Notes: generated by a model not told the origin, from the sequence alone. A stretch of DNA of 64,000 bases from Rana temporaria (GCF_905171775.1 NC_053491.1:109068682-109132681), one strand, 5' to 3'. Shown: positions 1 to 9,588, counted from the stretch's first letter. Translations and numbers: made by a program.

Positions 1-548
1 AGCTGTATTGTTTAGCTAGGAAATCCTGTATGTTTCACAGTGCTGCCGTTTCTGCATTGGTTCCTCTGCATCAAGGCAACCATGGGAGGTGGAGGTGGTG
101 CTAGGAGTGGCTTGTGCAAAAAAACAGCATTATTATGGATGCCATCTCAGACAATTTCATTTATAGGGGCCCCTATGCATGCTGGAAAGGGTATTTATAT
201 TCAGGGAGGCACACATGAAGGGGTCTAATTCCCAGAGAGGAGAGTTCAGCTGAGGAGGGGGTGCTATGACTTCCTCAGCACCTACTGCCATGCGGCCCTC
301 GGATGGGTGTTTTGAAGAGATGGCTGAAGGGGATCAGCCCTTGGAAAATCTGTCAGGGATCACTGGAGGGTGCTCCTGGAGGATTCGAAGGGTGCTACCA
401 TTTGGTCCAGAGGCCTTGTAAGTACAGACTGTAAAGATCTTGGGTCCTGATTGTTTGGCTACCCCCCCTCTGTGCAATGAAAGTCAGCTACTGGGTTCAG
501 GTACTGGCTAGTATCCTGAAGAGCAACCGTCCATTATTTCTACAGAGG
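1..548. other. No gene recognised
   Basis: I see no coding signal, RNA gene or clear repeat structure here. The short reading frames lack family motifs. Confidence 0.5.
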
Positions 549-560
549 GCTTGCTCAGGT

Positions 561-1535
561 GTAGAGTTGGGCGAACGATTCCGGCAGAGAAAAAGTTCAG
601 CCTGAACATCGCCTGTTTGCCTGTTCGGCGAACACCCAAATTTGCAGGGTGTAGGCAGGCATTGGCCCTATTGAACTCCCTGCAATGCACTGCGTGCTGC
701 ACAGTGAATTCTTAGCCCTAATGGGGCAAAGCTTTGCCCAATCAAGGCACAGTGAATAGCTGATTACTAAGGAGCGGGGCCAGGAAGCCGAATGTGGCAT
801 CCTTAACAACCAATGACTAATCAGCTGTGAATGAGCTTCCCTGCTGACAGCTGAATAAAAAAAAATCATTACCAGCAATAGAAAAGTGAAAAAAAATGGT
901 GTAAGGTCAGAAAAATTCCTTTAAATATAGTGCCTGGGGGGGTCCCCTTAGTATGCCTGTGAAGTGGCACATCTGTTCCATGTATAGAACATGCTGCAGC
1001 AAAAATTAAATTTCTAAAGAACAAAAGAGAAAGGAGTCAAATCACATTTAAATTGACTTGTAGTTGCAAATGCTGGCACACGGCTATTTAAAAATAAAAT
1101 AAAGAAAAAAGCATGTGGGGTCCCCCCAAAATCCATACCAGATCCTTATCAGAGCACACAGCCTGACAGGCTGAGAAAGGGGGGCCACATCCCTTCAACA
1201 GTGGGTGCTTTGAGGCAGTGGGCTCTACCCTCCCCACCCCATAGAACTTTGTTGCCATGTTGATGGGGGGCAAGGATCTCTTCCTCACAACCCTAATGTA
1301 AGGAAAAAAATATTGTTTTAAAAAAAATATTGCATTGATATATGTGCCCCGGGGCAATTCCCTGGACCCCCATACCCCCTTTATGGCCAATTAATTGCAT
1401 ATAAGCCTTCACAATGGGGACTTCCATTGATTTCTTATGTTTGGCTCTAATAGAGTTTACAGTTCGGGCAGAACTTTTCCCTAATTCAAGAGTTCTGCTG
1501 CGAACCAAACAGGGGAGTGTTCGTCCCATGTCTAC
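561..1535. mobile_element. Non-coding MITE-like element, family uncertain
   Basis: The ends are imperfect inverted repeats: the left starts GTAGAGTTGGGCGAAC and the right, reversed, reads GTAGACATGGGACGAAC. A short direct repeat (TCAGG) lies just outside both ends, and an 8-bp duplication with one mismatch (TGCTCAGG/TACTCAGG) is also possible, which would fit hAT. The interior has no transposase-like reading frame. The ends have diverged, so this is an old copy and the exact borders are uncertain by a few bases. Confidence 0.45.
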
Positions 1536-1540
1536 TCAGG

Positions 1541-2359
1541 AGTGTACAGTGTTTCATGCAGTAATTCCACAGTTCTGATAAAGAAGCTGTCCTTATTGTA
1601 ACTGTAAGTTGAATTTGGATTATCCCACTACATTCCCTTCCCTATCCAAGTTTTCAATAAAATGCCAAAAATAATCAAACCCCTAGACTGATTAATGAAG
1701 AAACAAGCGGAAGTTAAATATTTAACTAAAAACACCTGACTTAAAAGTGAATGTTTCTCTTATTTCATCTTTAAATTGTATTTATACCCATATTTATTTA
1801 GTTTTGCATATAGTGGGGAAGGATGTTTGGGGGGATTCCTTGACTTCCTGTCTGGAGAAACACTTCTTTCAAGTTAAAGAGGTATTATATTAAAATATTA
1901 TGTAATAAAGTATATTGCAGTTTACCAATTAGATGTGGTGGCTGCACTAGTTAAACTTTTTAGGCCTGTTTTCCTTTTTTCACCTAGTGATCCTGCCAGT
2001 AACACTCTTCCTGTCTTAGGGTGTCTGCATTCTGCATGAATGAGAAAAGTAGACACCTTTGGACAGCAGCATTGTCAGTCTGGGGAGAGGTTAGTGTTGG
2101 ATGTACTAGCAGATTTAGATAGACTTGACTAACAAAACTAACAAATCAAAACTTAACTCCAGCTAACACTTTATAGGCAGTTACAGCAAAAAAAAAAAAA
2201 TGTTTTCCTTTTGAGATAAAAAGTTTTACATAAATGAATAAAATCTGACCATTTTTGGTACCCCTGTTAGTGGTAAATGGTTTGTCTCAACTGTTTAATT
2301 GCTACTTTGTTTGGACAGCTTGATCTATTCAAGTAAATGAACAAAAAAAAAAAACAGAC
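1541..2359. other. AT-rich stretch, nothing recognised
   Basis: Apart from short A and T runs, I see no gene, RNA or repeat structure in this stretch. Confidence 0.45.
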
Positions 2360-2407
2360 TTAAGCCGTGTACACTACGATTTGTCTGATGAAAACAGACC
2401 GATGGAC

Positions 2408-2567
2408 TGTCTTCTTTCTATTCTCCGTTGTAACCTCACTATGGTATTTACTGCCTCTTGGGGCTTCTGTTATTTTTATTAATATAAACTGACTGTAACC
2501 CTTTTGATAAATCTCAATAAAAATTATTGAAATTAAAAAATCCACGCACAGGGGCGGACTGACCATT
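2408..2567. repeat. 160-bp direct repeat of an L1 3' end plus flank
   Basis: This block matches 7525-7684 with one difference seen (ATAAAAATT against ATACAAATT). It contains the L1 3' terminus, the MITE sequence TCCACGCA and the first 19 bp of the hAT MITE at 7666. It lies upstream of the L1 coding fragment it should follow, so part of the locus was duplicated or mis-inserted after the hAT MITE had already arrived. A 14-bp motif (TTATATTCTCTGCC) is repeated in tandem at the junction near 2566-2593. Confidence 0.8.
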
Positions 2568-3460
2568 ATATTCTCTGCCTTATATTCTCTGCCTTATATT
2601 CCAGGCTCAATGTACCTGATTGGGTAAATATAGAACAACTAGCTGTTCCCTCTGCTCCCCTTGATTATCATCTTTGGTCCCCCATCAAATCCCGTCCTTC
2701 CATTCTCTCCCCAGTATTATCCCAATCATTTGCTATGTGGGATAGCCTTAGACACAACGCCAGACTGACATCAGCTGCCCGCCCTCTAGCTCATATTTTT
2801 AATGACCCTGATTTCCCACCGGGCATGCGACCCTCAAAGTTCAAATGGTGGCTGGACAAGGGGCTATATCGGATAGGACAATATTTTTCTTCCAGCGGTC
2901 CCATCTCCCAGAATTACTGTACTCATACTTTGAAACTTCCTGATTCGGAGAGGGATCACTTTAAAGAAATTTCTGAATATTTACATAGCATCTGGAAGTC
3001 CAGACCCCTTCCTCCTGACTTCACTTCATACGAACAATGGTGTGGACAAGCCGTGGGGCGGAGGGGAGGCATCTCGGTAATCTACTCGGCCCTCACTCAC
3101 CCAATAGATAAAACGTCTTATATGAAGGCTTGGGAATCTGACTTTCAAAGTAATATGAGCCTGGAGAACTGGCACAAAACTTTTTTCAGATCCTTCAAGG
3201 GCATACAGAGCGTCTCCCTAATGGAGGCAAGTGTGAAGGTTGGCACCAGGTGGTATCTTACCCCCTCCAGATTAGCCACCATGTTCCCTACTGCGGATCC
3301 CCTTTGTTTTCGGGGGTGTCTGCTGCGGGGCACCATGGCCCACATATGGTGGGAATGTCCTAGAATCCGCTCCTTTTGGAGAATTATCTTCAAAATTATC
3401 TTCAAAGTTACTGGAAACCGGATCTCTAGGACTCCCAATACGGCCCTCCTGAATGCCCAT
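2568..3460 (+). pseudogene. L1-type LINE ORF2, C-terminal fragment (part 1)
   Basis: An open frame runs from about 2597 to the LTR insertion at 3460. It shows features of the C-terminal region of L1-clade ORF2 (as in fish and amphibian L1/Tx1 LINEs): a Cys-rich segment with CFRGC followed by GTMAHIWWECP near 3310-3360, and regularly spaced tryptophans. The endonuclease and reverse transcriptase parts are missing, so the copy is 5'-truncated. The same frame resumes at 6796 once the LTR element and one copy of CCCAT are removed (reading ...LLNAHVPHLARS...). The fragment was therefore still open when the retrotransposon landed. It is not expected to be functional. Confidence 0.8.
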
Positions 3461-3992
3461 TGTGATACATTTGCCTATATGTCTCAGTTTACTGCTCCCT
3501 GCTAGCCAGGTTATTGATGTGCTAATGTCCCCTCACTATTTCTAAAGGTTAATTGATCTATTGTGTTGTGTGAAGGAGAGCTGGGTTTAAGTGGCTTGTG
3601 TTAATTATTCTGATTGCTTCATTGTGGTAATTATGTCTCTATATGCGGGGTCGAGCGGTCTGGTTGATGTATTCAGTACAGCTAGTGCTCAGCGTCATTG
3701 ATGTCATTGTCTAAAGAAAATGTGTTTCAGCATCGGCCCCGTCGTGTCTACCTATAATCTGTATGGAAGCCCCAGTGTGAGGGGGGCGGAGATTTGTCAT
3801 TGTAACAGTTTTGGAAATGACATATAAGCTGTGTGTGATAACATTAAAGCCTGTCTTGTTCAAGCAGTAAGCTGGTCTCATGTGTGGCTTTCTGGGCGAT
3901 TCCAGGGATATCCCTCCTCGTGGAATATTGGGGTGATTTTCGTTATGGGAAGAAGGGAACGTTGACGGGGATATCATACCGATACCGTCACA
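3461..3992 (+). repeat. 5' LTR of the Gag-HEXIM element
   Basis: This is a 532-bp LTR starting TGTGATACAT and ending ACCGTCACA. An ATTAAA near 3843 is a plausible polyadenylation signal. I saw no difference from the 3' copy. It should hold the promoter that drives the Gag-HEXIM transcript. Confidence 0.93.
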
Positions 3993-3998
3993 ATTGGT

Positions 3999-4014
3999 TG
4001 GTAGCAGTGGGATT
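3999..4014 (+). promoter_or_regulatory. Putative primer binding site (tRNA-iMet-like)
   Basis: TGGTAGCAG begins 6 nt after the 5' LTR and matches the first nine bases of the complement of the initiator tRNA-Met 3' end; the match then decays. The position fits a primer binding site, but the imperfect match leaves the primer uncertain. Confidence 0.45.
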
Positions 4015-4128
4015 TTTCCCTTCTATTCCCCTTCACACCCGGATTCCAAGCAGACACTGGAAGAACTACTGGAAGTTCGTGGAAGGATTGCTAGCAACAA
4101 AACCAAGCGGGTCATCATAGCAGAATTA

Positions 4129-5868
4129 ATGGAGCTAGACCAGGAGGACGGGATTGCAGCAACGCCAGCAGTACAAGAGATGGAGACACCAGTGATTCAG
4201 GAGGAGGAATCGCCAGCCAACAAGCTAATGAGAGAGAAGCTAGCGTGGTTCGGCCCGAACCCAACGCCAGATGTGGTACTGAAAGTGATGGACATGTTAG
4301 TAAACGCAGAACTACAGAAGGCTAAAGAAATAAGAGACGCGGAGCTACAGGAGGCTAAAGAAATAAGGGACGCAGAGCTACAGAAGGCTAAACAAATAAG
4401 AGACGCAGAGCTACAGGAGGCTAAAGAAATAAGGGACGCAGAACTACAGAAGGATAAACAAATAAGAGACGCAGAGCTACAGTTAAAACTGGCAGCAGTC
4501 CAACAAGCAGCCGCACCTTCTACGAACAGTGAGTACAGCACAGCAGACGCAAGGAAGATTCCGTTTAGCGCTTTTAAAGCTTTTGATGAAAAGGACTGTG
4601 AGATTGATAACTTCCTGGCGGATTTTGAGCGACAATGTAACCTGCACCGAATAGCTAGAGGAGACTGGGTTTCAATATTGTCAGGCAAACTGTCAGGCAA
4701 AGCTTCTGATGCTTTCCGGACCGTGCCAGATCAGGATATCCATAGCTACGCCCGGGTTAAAGAAGTGCTCCTGGCTCGTTATGCAGTAACCCCAGAGTCC
4801 CACCGACAGAAGTTCAGGGACTCACGCAAAACCACGAAAGACTCTTATGCGGAATGGGCATGCCAATTGTCCCGGTCGGCCTCTAACTGGGCTAACAGCA
4901 GCCAGGCCACCACCGCAGAGGACATTTTGCAACTAATGCTCCTGGAGCAATTTTACAATCACATCCAGACGGACGTCAAGGATTGGGTGAGAGATCGCAG
5001 GCCCATGACTCTACCAGAGGCCGCGAAGTTGGCGAATGAATATGCAGATACTCGCAAGACGAACCAGGTCACACCACAGGAACAACCTCCACCACAAACG
5101 GTGCCCTCACACCCACCAACCGCTAGATACCAACCTCCTAACAGAACGGTGACATCTAGCCCTCGCTATCATCGCCAGGAGGGCAACGAACAACGCTGCT
5201 TCCGGTGCAAACAGCTGGGTCACTTCAAGCAGAATTGCCCCATGAATGACAACACCAGGTCAAATTGGTCTCAACCTGGGTACCGCCCACCAGCAGCAGC
5301 CCATTGTGTAGACTCGGCTTGGGATCCAAAGGAGCTGGGTCAGGAAGAACCATTGGGCACCCCTTACGAAGCCCTCATGGTACAATCTGTTATTACGGAC
5401 AACAGGGAACACCATTGTCAGCTGGTCATGGGCGACAGCCCTGAGCCGGAGGGGCCCTGGAGGGAGCTGGGCAGAAAGAGGCACCCCCGGCCACCCTTCA
5501 AGAAGAAGAGGTCCTGGAAGCCGTATAACAAGCTGACCTGGGAGGAGAAGAAGCGACTGGAGGAGAGGGAGTCGCAGCGGGCGTCCCAGATGCGTGCCGA
5601 GATGTTCGCCAAGGGCCCACCGGTGGCCCCTTACACCACCACCCAGTTCCTGATGATGAAGGACCATGTGGAGAGCCTGCAGGACATGAGCAAGCAGGAG
5701 CTGATCCGTGAGTACATAGAGCTGGAGGAGTGCATAAGCCGCAGGGAGGAGGAGAACAACCACCTGAGGTCACAGCAGCATGAACTGGAGATGGAGCTGG
5801 AGAAGCTCCAAGAGGAGAACCGGCGGCTGCGGAGGGAGCAGGGGGTGGCTGACCTTATGGGGCTCTGA
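4129..5868 (+). CDS. Gag-HEXIM fusion protein of an LTR retrotransposon
   Basis: An intact 579-aa frame. The ATG at 4129 is preferred because upstream in-frame sequence lies in the leader. Residues 60-115 are five 11-aa charged repeats (AELQxAKxIRD), probably coiled-coil. Residues about 143-300 are a SCAN-like Gypsy capsid. Residues 357-370 form a CCHC zinc knuckle (C357, C360, H365, C370). Residues about 371-433 resemble the Gag-protease linker, and no protease follows. Residues about 434-579 match HEXIM, the nuclear P-TEFb (CDK9/cyclin T) inhibitor that works with 7SK RNA: a basic patch (449-461), the WKPY-KLTWEEKK block (463-475), RAEMFAKG, PYTT at 501-504 (HEXIM1 has PYNT), then SLQDMSKQELIREY and a leucine-zipper-like coiled coil to the end. 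The acidic segment that normally lies between these parts is absent. HEXIM identity is by motif recognition, not database search. Confidence 0.9.
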   Translation: MELDQEDGIAATPAVQEMETPVIQEEESPANKLMREKLAWFGPNPTPDVVLKVMDMLVNAELQKAKEIRDAELQEAKEIRDAELQKAKQIRDAELQEAKEIRDAELQKDKQIRDAELQLKLAAVQQAAAPSTNSEYSTADARKIPFSAFKAFDEKDCEIDNFLADFERQCNLHRIARGDWVSILSGKLSGKASDAFRTVPDQDIHSYARVKEVLLARYAVTPESHRQKFRDSRKTTKDSYAEWACQLSRSASNWANSSQATTAEDILQLMLLEQFYNHIQTDVKDWVRDRRPMTLPEAAKLANEYADTRKTNQVTPQEQPPPQTVPSHPPTARYQPPNRTVTSSPRYHRQEGNEQRCFRCKQLGHFKQNCPMNDNTRSNWSQPGYRPPAAAHCVDSAWDPKELGQEEPLGTPYEALMVQSVITDNREHHCQLVMGDSPEPEGPWRELGRKRHPRPPFKKKRSWKPYNKLTWEEKKRLEERESQRASQMRAEMFAKGPPVAPYTTTQFLMMKDHVESLQDMSKQELIREYIELEECISRREEENNHLRSQQHELEMELEKLQEENRRLRREQGVADLMGL

Positions 5869-6258
5869 TTCCCCTCCCCCCCCCCCTGGACTCTGAGCAC
5901 CAGTGCTACAGCATTTCAACAAATATAACTTTTTCTTTTTATGAATCTCCTGGGATTGTCACTTCAGAGCCATAACCTGCCCCCTCCCATAGCGGGACAC
6001 CTAGACGGCGGCGCACAGACCCATTCGCTGTCTTCACACTGACTTCTGGTGACTTTGCAGATCGCACAAAGACTTGGGGACTGACCGGCGTGTGATCTGA
6101 CGACCCGGTGACATACCTGAGTCTGAAGCAGTTGCCAAGGGAGGTCAGTCATGCCAAACGGAGTTAACCTCTGACTAATAGCTCTGAACCCGTCAACCCT
6201 ACTGGACCAGGGAAGGTCCAACCGGGTTTGCCGGAGCAGGGAGCAAAAGGGGGGCCAT
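5869..6258 (+). other. Element 3' internal region with polypurine tract
   Basis: The stretch after the stop is non-coding. It opens with a C-rich run (5870-5887), then mixed sequence of unknown origin that could be captured HEXIM 3' UTR or leftover pol-flanking sequence. It ends in a purine tract GGGAGCAAAAGGGGGG (6239-6254), 4 nt before the 3' LTR, suitable for plus-strand priming. Confidence 0.7.
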
Positions 6259-6790
6259 TGTGATACATTTGCCTATATGTCTCAGTTTACTGCTCCCTGC
6301 TAGCCAGGTTATTGATGTGCTAATGTCCCCTCACTATTTCTAAAGGTTAATTGATCTATTGTGTTGTGTGAAGGAGAGCTGGGTTTAAGTGGCTTGTGTT
6401 AATTATTCTGATTGCTTCATTGTGGTAATTATGTCTCTATATGCGGGGTCGAGCGGTCTGGTTGATGTATTCAGTACAGCTAGTGCTCAGCGTCATTGAT
6501 GTCATTGTCTAAAGAAAATGTGTTTCAGCATCGGCCCCGTCGTGTCTACCTATAATCTGTATGGAAGCCCCAGTGTGAGGGGGGCGGAGATTTGTCATTG
6601 TAACAGTTTTGGAAATGACATATAAGCTGTGTGTGATAACATTAAAGCCTGTCTTGTTCAAGCAGTAAGCTGGTCTCATGTGTGGCTTTCTGGGCGATTC
6701 CAGGGATATCCCTCCTCGTGGAATATTGGGGTGATTTTCGTTATGGGAAGAAGGGAACGTTGACGGGGATATCATACCGATACCGTCACA
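6259..6790 (+). repeat. 3' LTR of the Gag-HEXIM element
   Basis: A 532-bp copy of the 5' LTR with no difference seen, followed directly by the CCCAT target duplication. Confidence 0.93.
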
Positions 6791-6795
6791 CCCAT

Positions 6796-7041
6796 GTACC
6801 GCATCTTGCCAGATCCACACAAAAGTTGGTGCACTTCATCTTACTAAGCGCTAAGATTGCTATCGCCGAGTCTTGGAAACAGCCCAGGCCGCTCATTTCA
6901 GTGGTTAAACAAAAAGTTTCATGGATCATGATTCAGGAGAAGCTATCCAGCATACTGAATGACTCCTCCGAGGCATTCCGTGAGACTTGGGTCCCTTGGG
7001 CTGACTATGTTGGTATTCCTCTTACCCCTGTATCTGTATAG
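6796..7041 (+). pseudogene. L1-type LINE ORF2, C-terminal end (part 2)
   Basis: This continues the frame broken at 3460. It contains the conserved C-terminal LINE pattern LLSAKIAIAESWKQP, a K-rich helix and the terminal W-W spacing (FRETWVPWADY), and ends at TAG 7039-7041. It is the true C-terminus of the LINE ORF2, displaced by the 3.3-kb retrotransposon. Confidence 0.8.
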
Positions 7042-7657
7042 GCCAGTATGTTCACTTGATTGGTATTAGGCATTAAATTGCCCTCTTCCCCTTGACCCCC
7101 TTCCCTCTGCTTCCTTTTCCTCTGTCCTTTCCCCTTTACTTCTTTTGCTATCTCTGTTAGATTTAGTTTTATTCACAATTCACTTAAACGAGTTCTTGGG
7201 GGTTATGGCCCTAGAGTATTATTGCTCTTTGTTTTTTTTTCTCTTCTGGGGGTTTTTCATCTTGTTACCCCTAGAGGGCTGTATATTCCTTCCCCGCATT
7301 GGTGAGAGTGGTGAGGGTTGGGGATGGAGGTCTGGGACCTTTCGCTTGGCACAGCTGGTTCCCAAGTGGGTTGTCGAGGGCTGGGTCCCGGATCTCACTC
7401 AGGTCCGGCCCCTTGGGTATTAAGTACTAATACTAGAGGCACATTGGTTCTCTTCTGTACCCTAGCTGGACCGTTAAGCAGTCTGTCACATTATCTACCT
7501 ACTCCCCCCGGAGGAGTTTGTTATTGTCTTCTTTCTATTCTCCGTTGTAACCTCACTATGGTATTTACTGCCTCTTGGGGCTTCTGTTATTTTTATTAAT
7601 ATAAACTGACTGTAACCCTTTTGATAAATCTCAATACAAATTATTGAAATTAAAAAA
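7042..7657 (+). other. L1 3' UTR
   Basis: A non-coding LINE tail. It ends with CTCAATACAAATTATTG and a short A-rich terminus (to 7657), immediately followed by MITE sequence TCCACGCA. The last 133 bp recur at 2408-2540. Confidence 0.65.
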
Positions 7658-7665
7658 TCCACGCA

Positions 7666-7959
7666 CAGGGGCGGACTGACCATTGAGTCACTCGGGCACT
7701 GCCCGAGGGCCCCATGCCACTAGGGGGCCCCATCAGGGTTGCCAGGCTCAGTAAAACCAGGGACAGTATGTAAAAATCTGTGTTTTTTTTAGATCTGTCC
7801 CTGATATGTCCAAAACTGACATGCTTTTAATGTGAAGATCCCAAGATTTTAGCTGCCCTGCCTCTGCACTGCCTCCTGGCGTGGTGGCCATCTGTAAGCC
7901 AGAGGGGCCCCATAATCTTCTATTGCCCGGGGGCCCCATGAGTTGTCAGTCCGCCCCTG
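7666..7959. mobile_element. hAT-type MITE (294 bp)
   Basis: Inverted ends CAGGGGCGGACTGAC and GTCAGTCCGCCCCTG are flanked by a perfect 8-bp target duplication TCCACGCA (7658-7665 and 7960-7967), which is diagnostic of hAT mobilisation. There is no coding capacity. The target is the host MITE sequence. Confidence 0.92.
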
Positions 7960-8027
7960 TCCACGCATGCTCAGAATCAAGTCGGATTAGATTCCATCAG
8001 ATATCCGATCGTGTGTACAGGGCTTTA

Positions 8028-8489
8028 CTGGCTGGATCACCAAATTAAAAGATCGCAAAAAAGCCTAAAAACAAAATTAATGCCGCCACCACATCTATTA
8101 ATAGGTGAGCTGCAATTCAATATTTTTTGGTTTTGGGATTTAATACCACTTTAAGTAGAGAAGTGGTGGAGAATTTTACTCACTTCCTGTCTGGTAAAAG
8201 AACAGAAAGTGTCCGGAAAGTGTCCAGAACAAAAAGTGAGGGGCAAGCTCTCTAACGGAGTCCCATACAACAGTAAACCTGACAGGGGTTCTAACCGTTC
8301 CCATTTCTATCCCCCAAAAAAGGTTTGGGTATATATACATTTCTTGTCTTTGTTGTGCAGAGTATTGAAATTATGCGCTGGTAGCTTCTTAAATACAGTA
8401 ATACGATTTACTTTCATGGAGGTATATCAGAACATGTCTTTAAATGGAACAGGAACAAGGAGCATACAACTACACACACTTAGGAACAC
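8028..8489. other. No gene recognised
   Basis: I see no gene or RNA. Segments around 8150-8330 look like diverged dispersed repeat (CACTTCCTGTCTGG, then CCTGACAGGGGTTCTAACCG), which I cannot classify. Confidence 0.4.
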
Positions 8490-9020
8490 AGGGCCTGATC
8501 CACAAAAAACGTCCGTAACTTAACTTTTGCCATTTAAGTTACACCGCCGCAAAATCTCTACCTAAGTGCCTGATCCACAAAGTGTGTAACTTAAATCCGT
8601 CCGGCGAGTCCCCTTTAAATTAGGCGCGCTCCCGCGCCGTACGTACTGCGCATGCTCCCGATGTTATTTTCCCGACGTGCTTTGCGCAGATTTACGTTGC
8701 GCCGGGTTTTGAGAATCGCGACGGGCGTAAAGAAAAAAAAATGACAGCGACGCGGGATAGAAGGGTATACTTTTACAAGGTGTAAACAGTTTACACTTTG
8801 TAAAAGCAGCCCTAATTTTGCGACGGCAAACTAATACTTACAGAGAAAAAACTAAGCGAAAAAGCTTTGTGGATCTCCGTAAGTGCTAATTTGCATACCC
8901 GAGGCTGGATTTCGACGAGAAATGCCCCCAGCGGCGGCCGCGGTACTGCATGCCTATCTATGAGAAACTGATTCTGTGGACCAGTTCCATAGATAGAAAC
9001 AGGGATACAACGGCGTATCA
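8490..9020. mobile_element. Truncated MITE of the GGGCC-GAT-CACA family
   Basis: It begins GGGCCTGATCCACAAA and shares long CpG-rich blocks with the element at 23677-25131 (AAATTAGGCGCGCTCCCGCG, TTTGCATACCCGA, GCGGCCGCGGTACTGCAT). The right terminus is missing; the copy breaks at GGCGTATCAG where the 20-bp minisatellite starts. Confidence 0.7.
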
Positions 9021-9482
9021 GATACATGGCTGGATGGGGGGGATACATGGCTGCATGGGGGGATACATGGCTGCATGGGGGGATACATGGCTGTATGGGG
9101 GGATACATGACTGCATGGGGGGATACCTGACTGCATGGGGGGAGACATGGCTGGATGGGGGGAGACATGGCTGGATGGGGGGATACATGGCTGCATGGGG
9201 GGATACATGGCTGCATGGGGGGATACATGACTGCATGGGGGGATACATGACTGCATGGGGGGATACATGGCTGCATGGGGGGAGACATGGCTGCATGGGG
9301 GGAGACATGGCTGGATGGGGGGAAACATGGCTGGATGGGGGGAGACATGAATGGATGGGGGGAGACATGGCTGGATGGGGGGGAGACATGGCTGGATAGG
9401 GGGATACATGGCTGCATGGGGGGGACATGGCTGCATCTGTGGGGGGACATGGCTGCATCTGTGGGGGGACATGGCTGCATTT
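9021..9482. repeat. 20-bp minisatellite, about 23 copies
   Basis: The unit GGATACATGGCTGCATGGGG is repeated with exact 20-bp spacing and a few substitutions (TACATGA, GAGACATGG). Long open frames on both strands are by-products of the period and are not genes. Confidence 0.95.
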
Positions 9483-9489
9483 GGGGACA

Positions 9490-9588
9490 CATTTAAAAAA
9501 AGTATCGGTATTCGGTATCGGCGACTACTTGAAAAAAAGTATCGGTACTTGTACTCGGTCCTAAAAAAGTGGTATCGGGACAACCCTA
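9490..9588. mobile_element. Right end of a hAT MITE (GGTATCGGGACA family)
   Basis: The segment ends GGTATCGGGACAACCCTA, the inverted form of the left terminus of the complete element at 14849-16076. The left terminus is not visible, so the minisatellite probably expanded inside this copy or replaced part of it. Confidence 0.7.

Larger units (their letters stand above)
3461..6790 (+). mobile_element. Non-autonomous LTR retrotransposon encoding Gag-HEXIM
   Basis: Two 532-bp direct LTRs (3461-3992 and 6259-6790) begin TG and end CA and look identical by eye. The 5-bp target duplication CCCAT flanks the element (3456-3460 and 6791-6795). Between the LTRs lie a tRNA-iMet-like primer binding site, one long reading frame and a purine tract (6239-6254). 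No protease, reverse transcriptase, RNase H or integrase is present, so pol must come from another element. Matching LTRs and an intact frame indicate a recent insertion. The Gag type, a SCAN-like capsid, suggests derivation from a Gmr1-like Gypsy element (inference). The element sits in the L1 ORF2. Confidence 0.95.
2363..8024. mobile_element. Harbinger-like MITE hosting nested insertions
   Basis: The left end (from 2363) and right end (to 8024) are inverted copies reading AGCC(G/C)TGTACAC, each flanked by TTA (2360-2362 and 8025-8027), as for PIF/Harbinger-type elements. Only about 45 bp of the left part and about 65 bp of the right part (7960-8024) belong to the MITE. Between them lie L1, LTR and hAT insertions. 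The right part resembles, in reverse, the MITE at 62452-62868 (shared tract ATGCTCAGAATCAAGTC). Confidence 0.55.

Noticed and set aside
4197..5900. Long frames opposite the Gag-HEXIM gene
   Set aside because: Shadows of the plus-strand gene caused by GC-rich codons and the 33-nt repeat; no domains.
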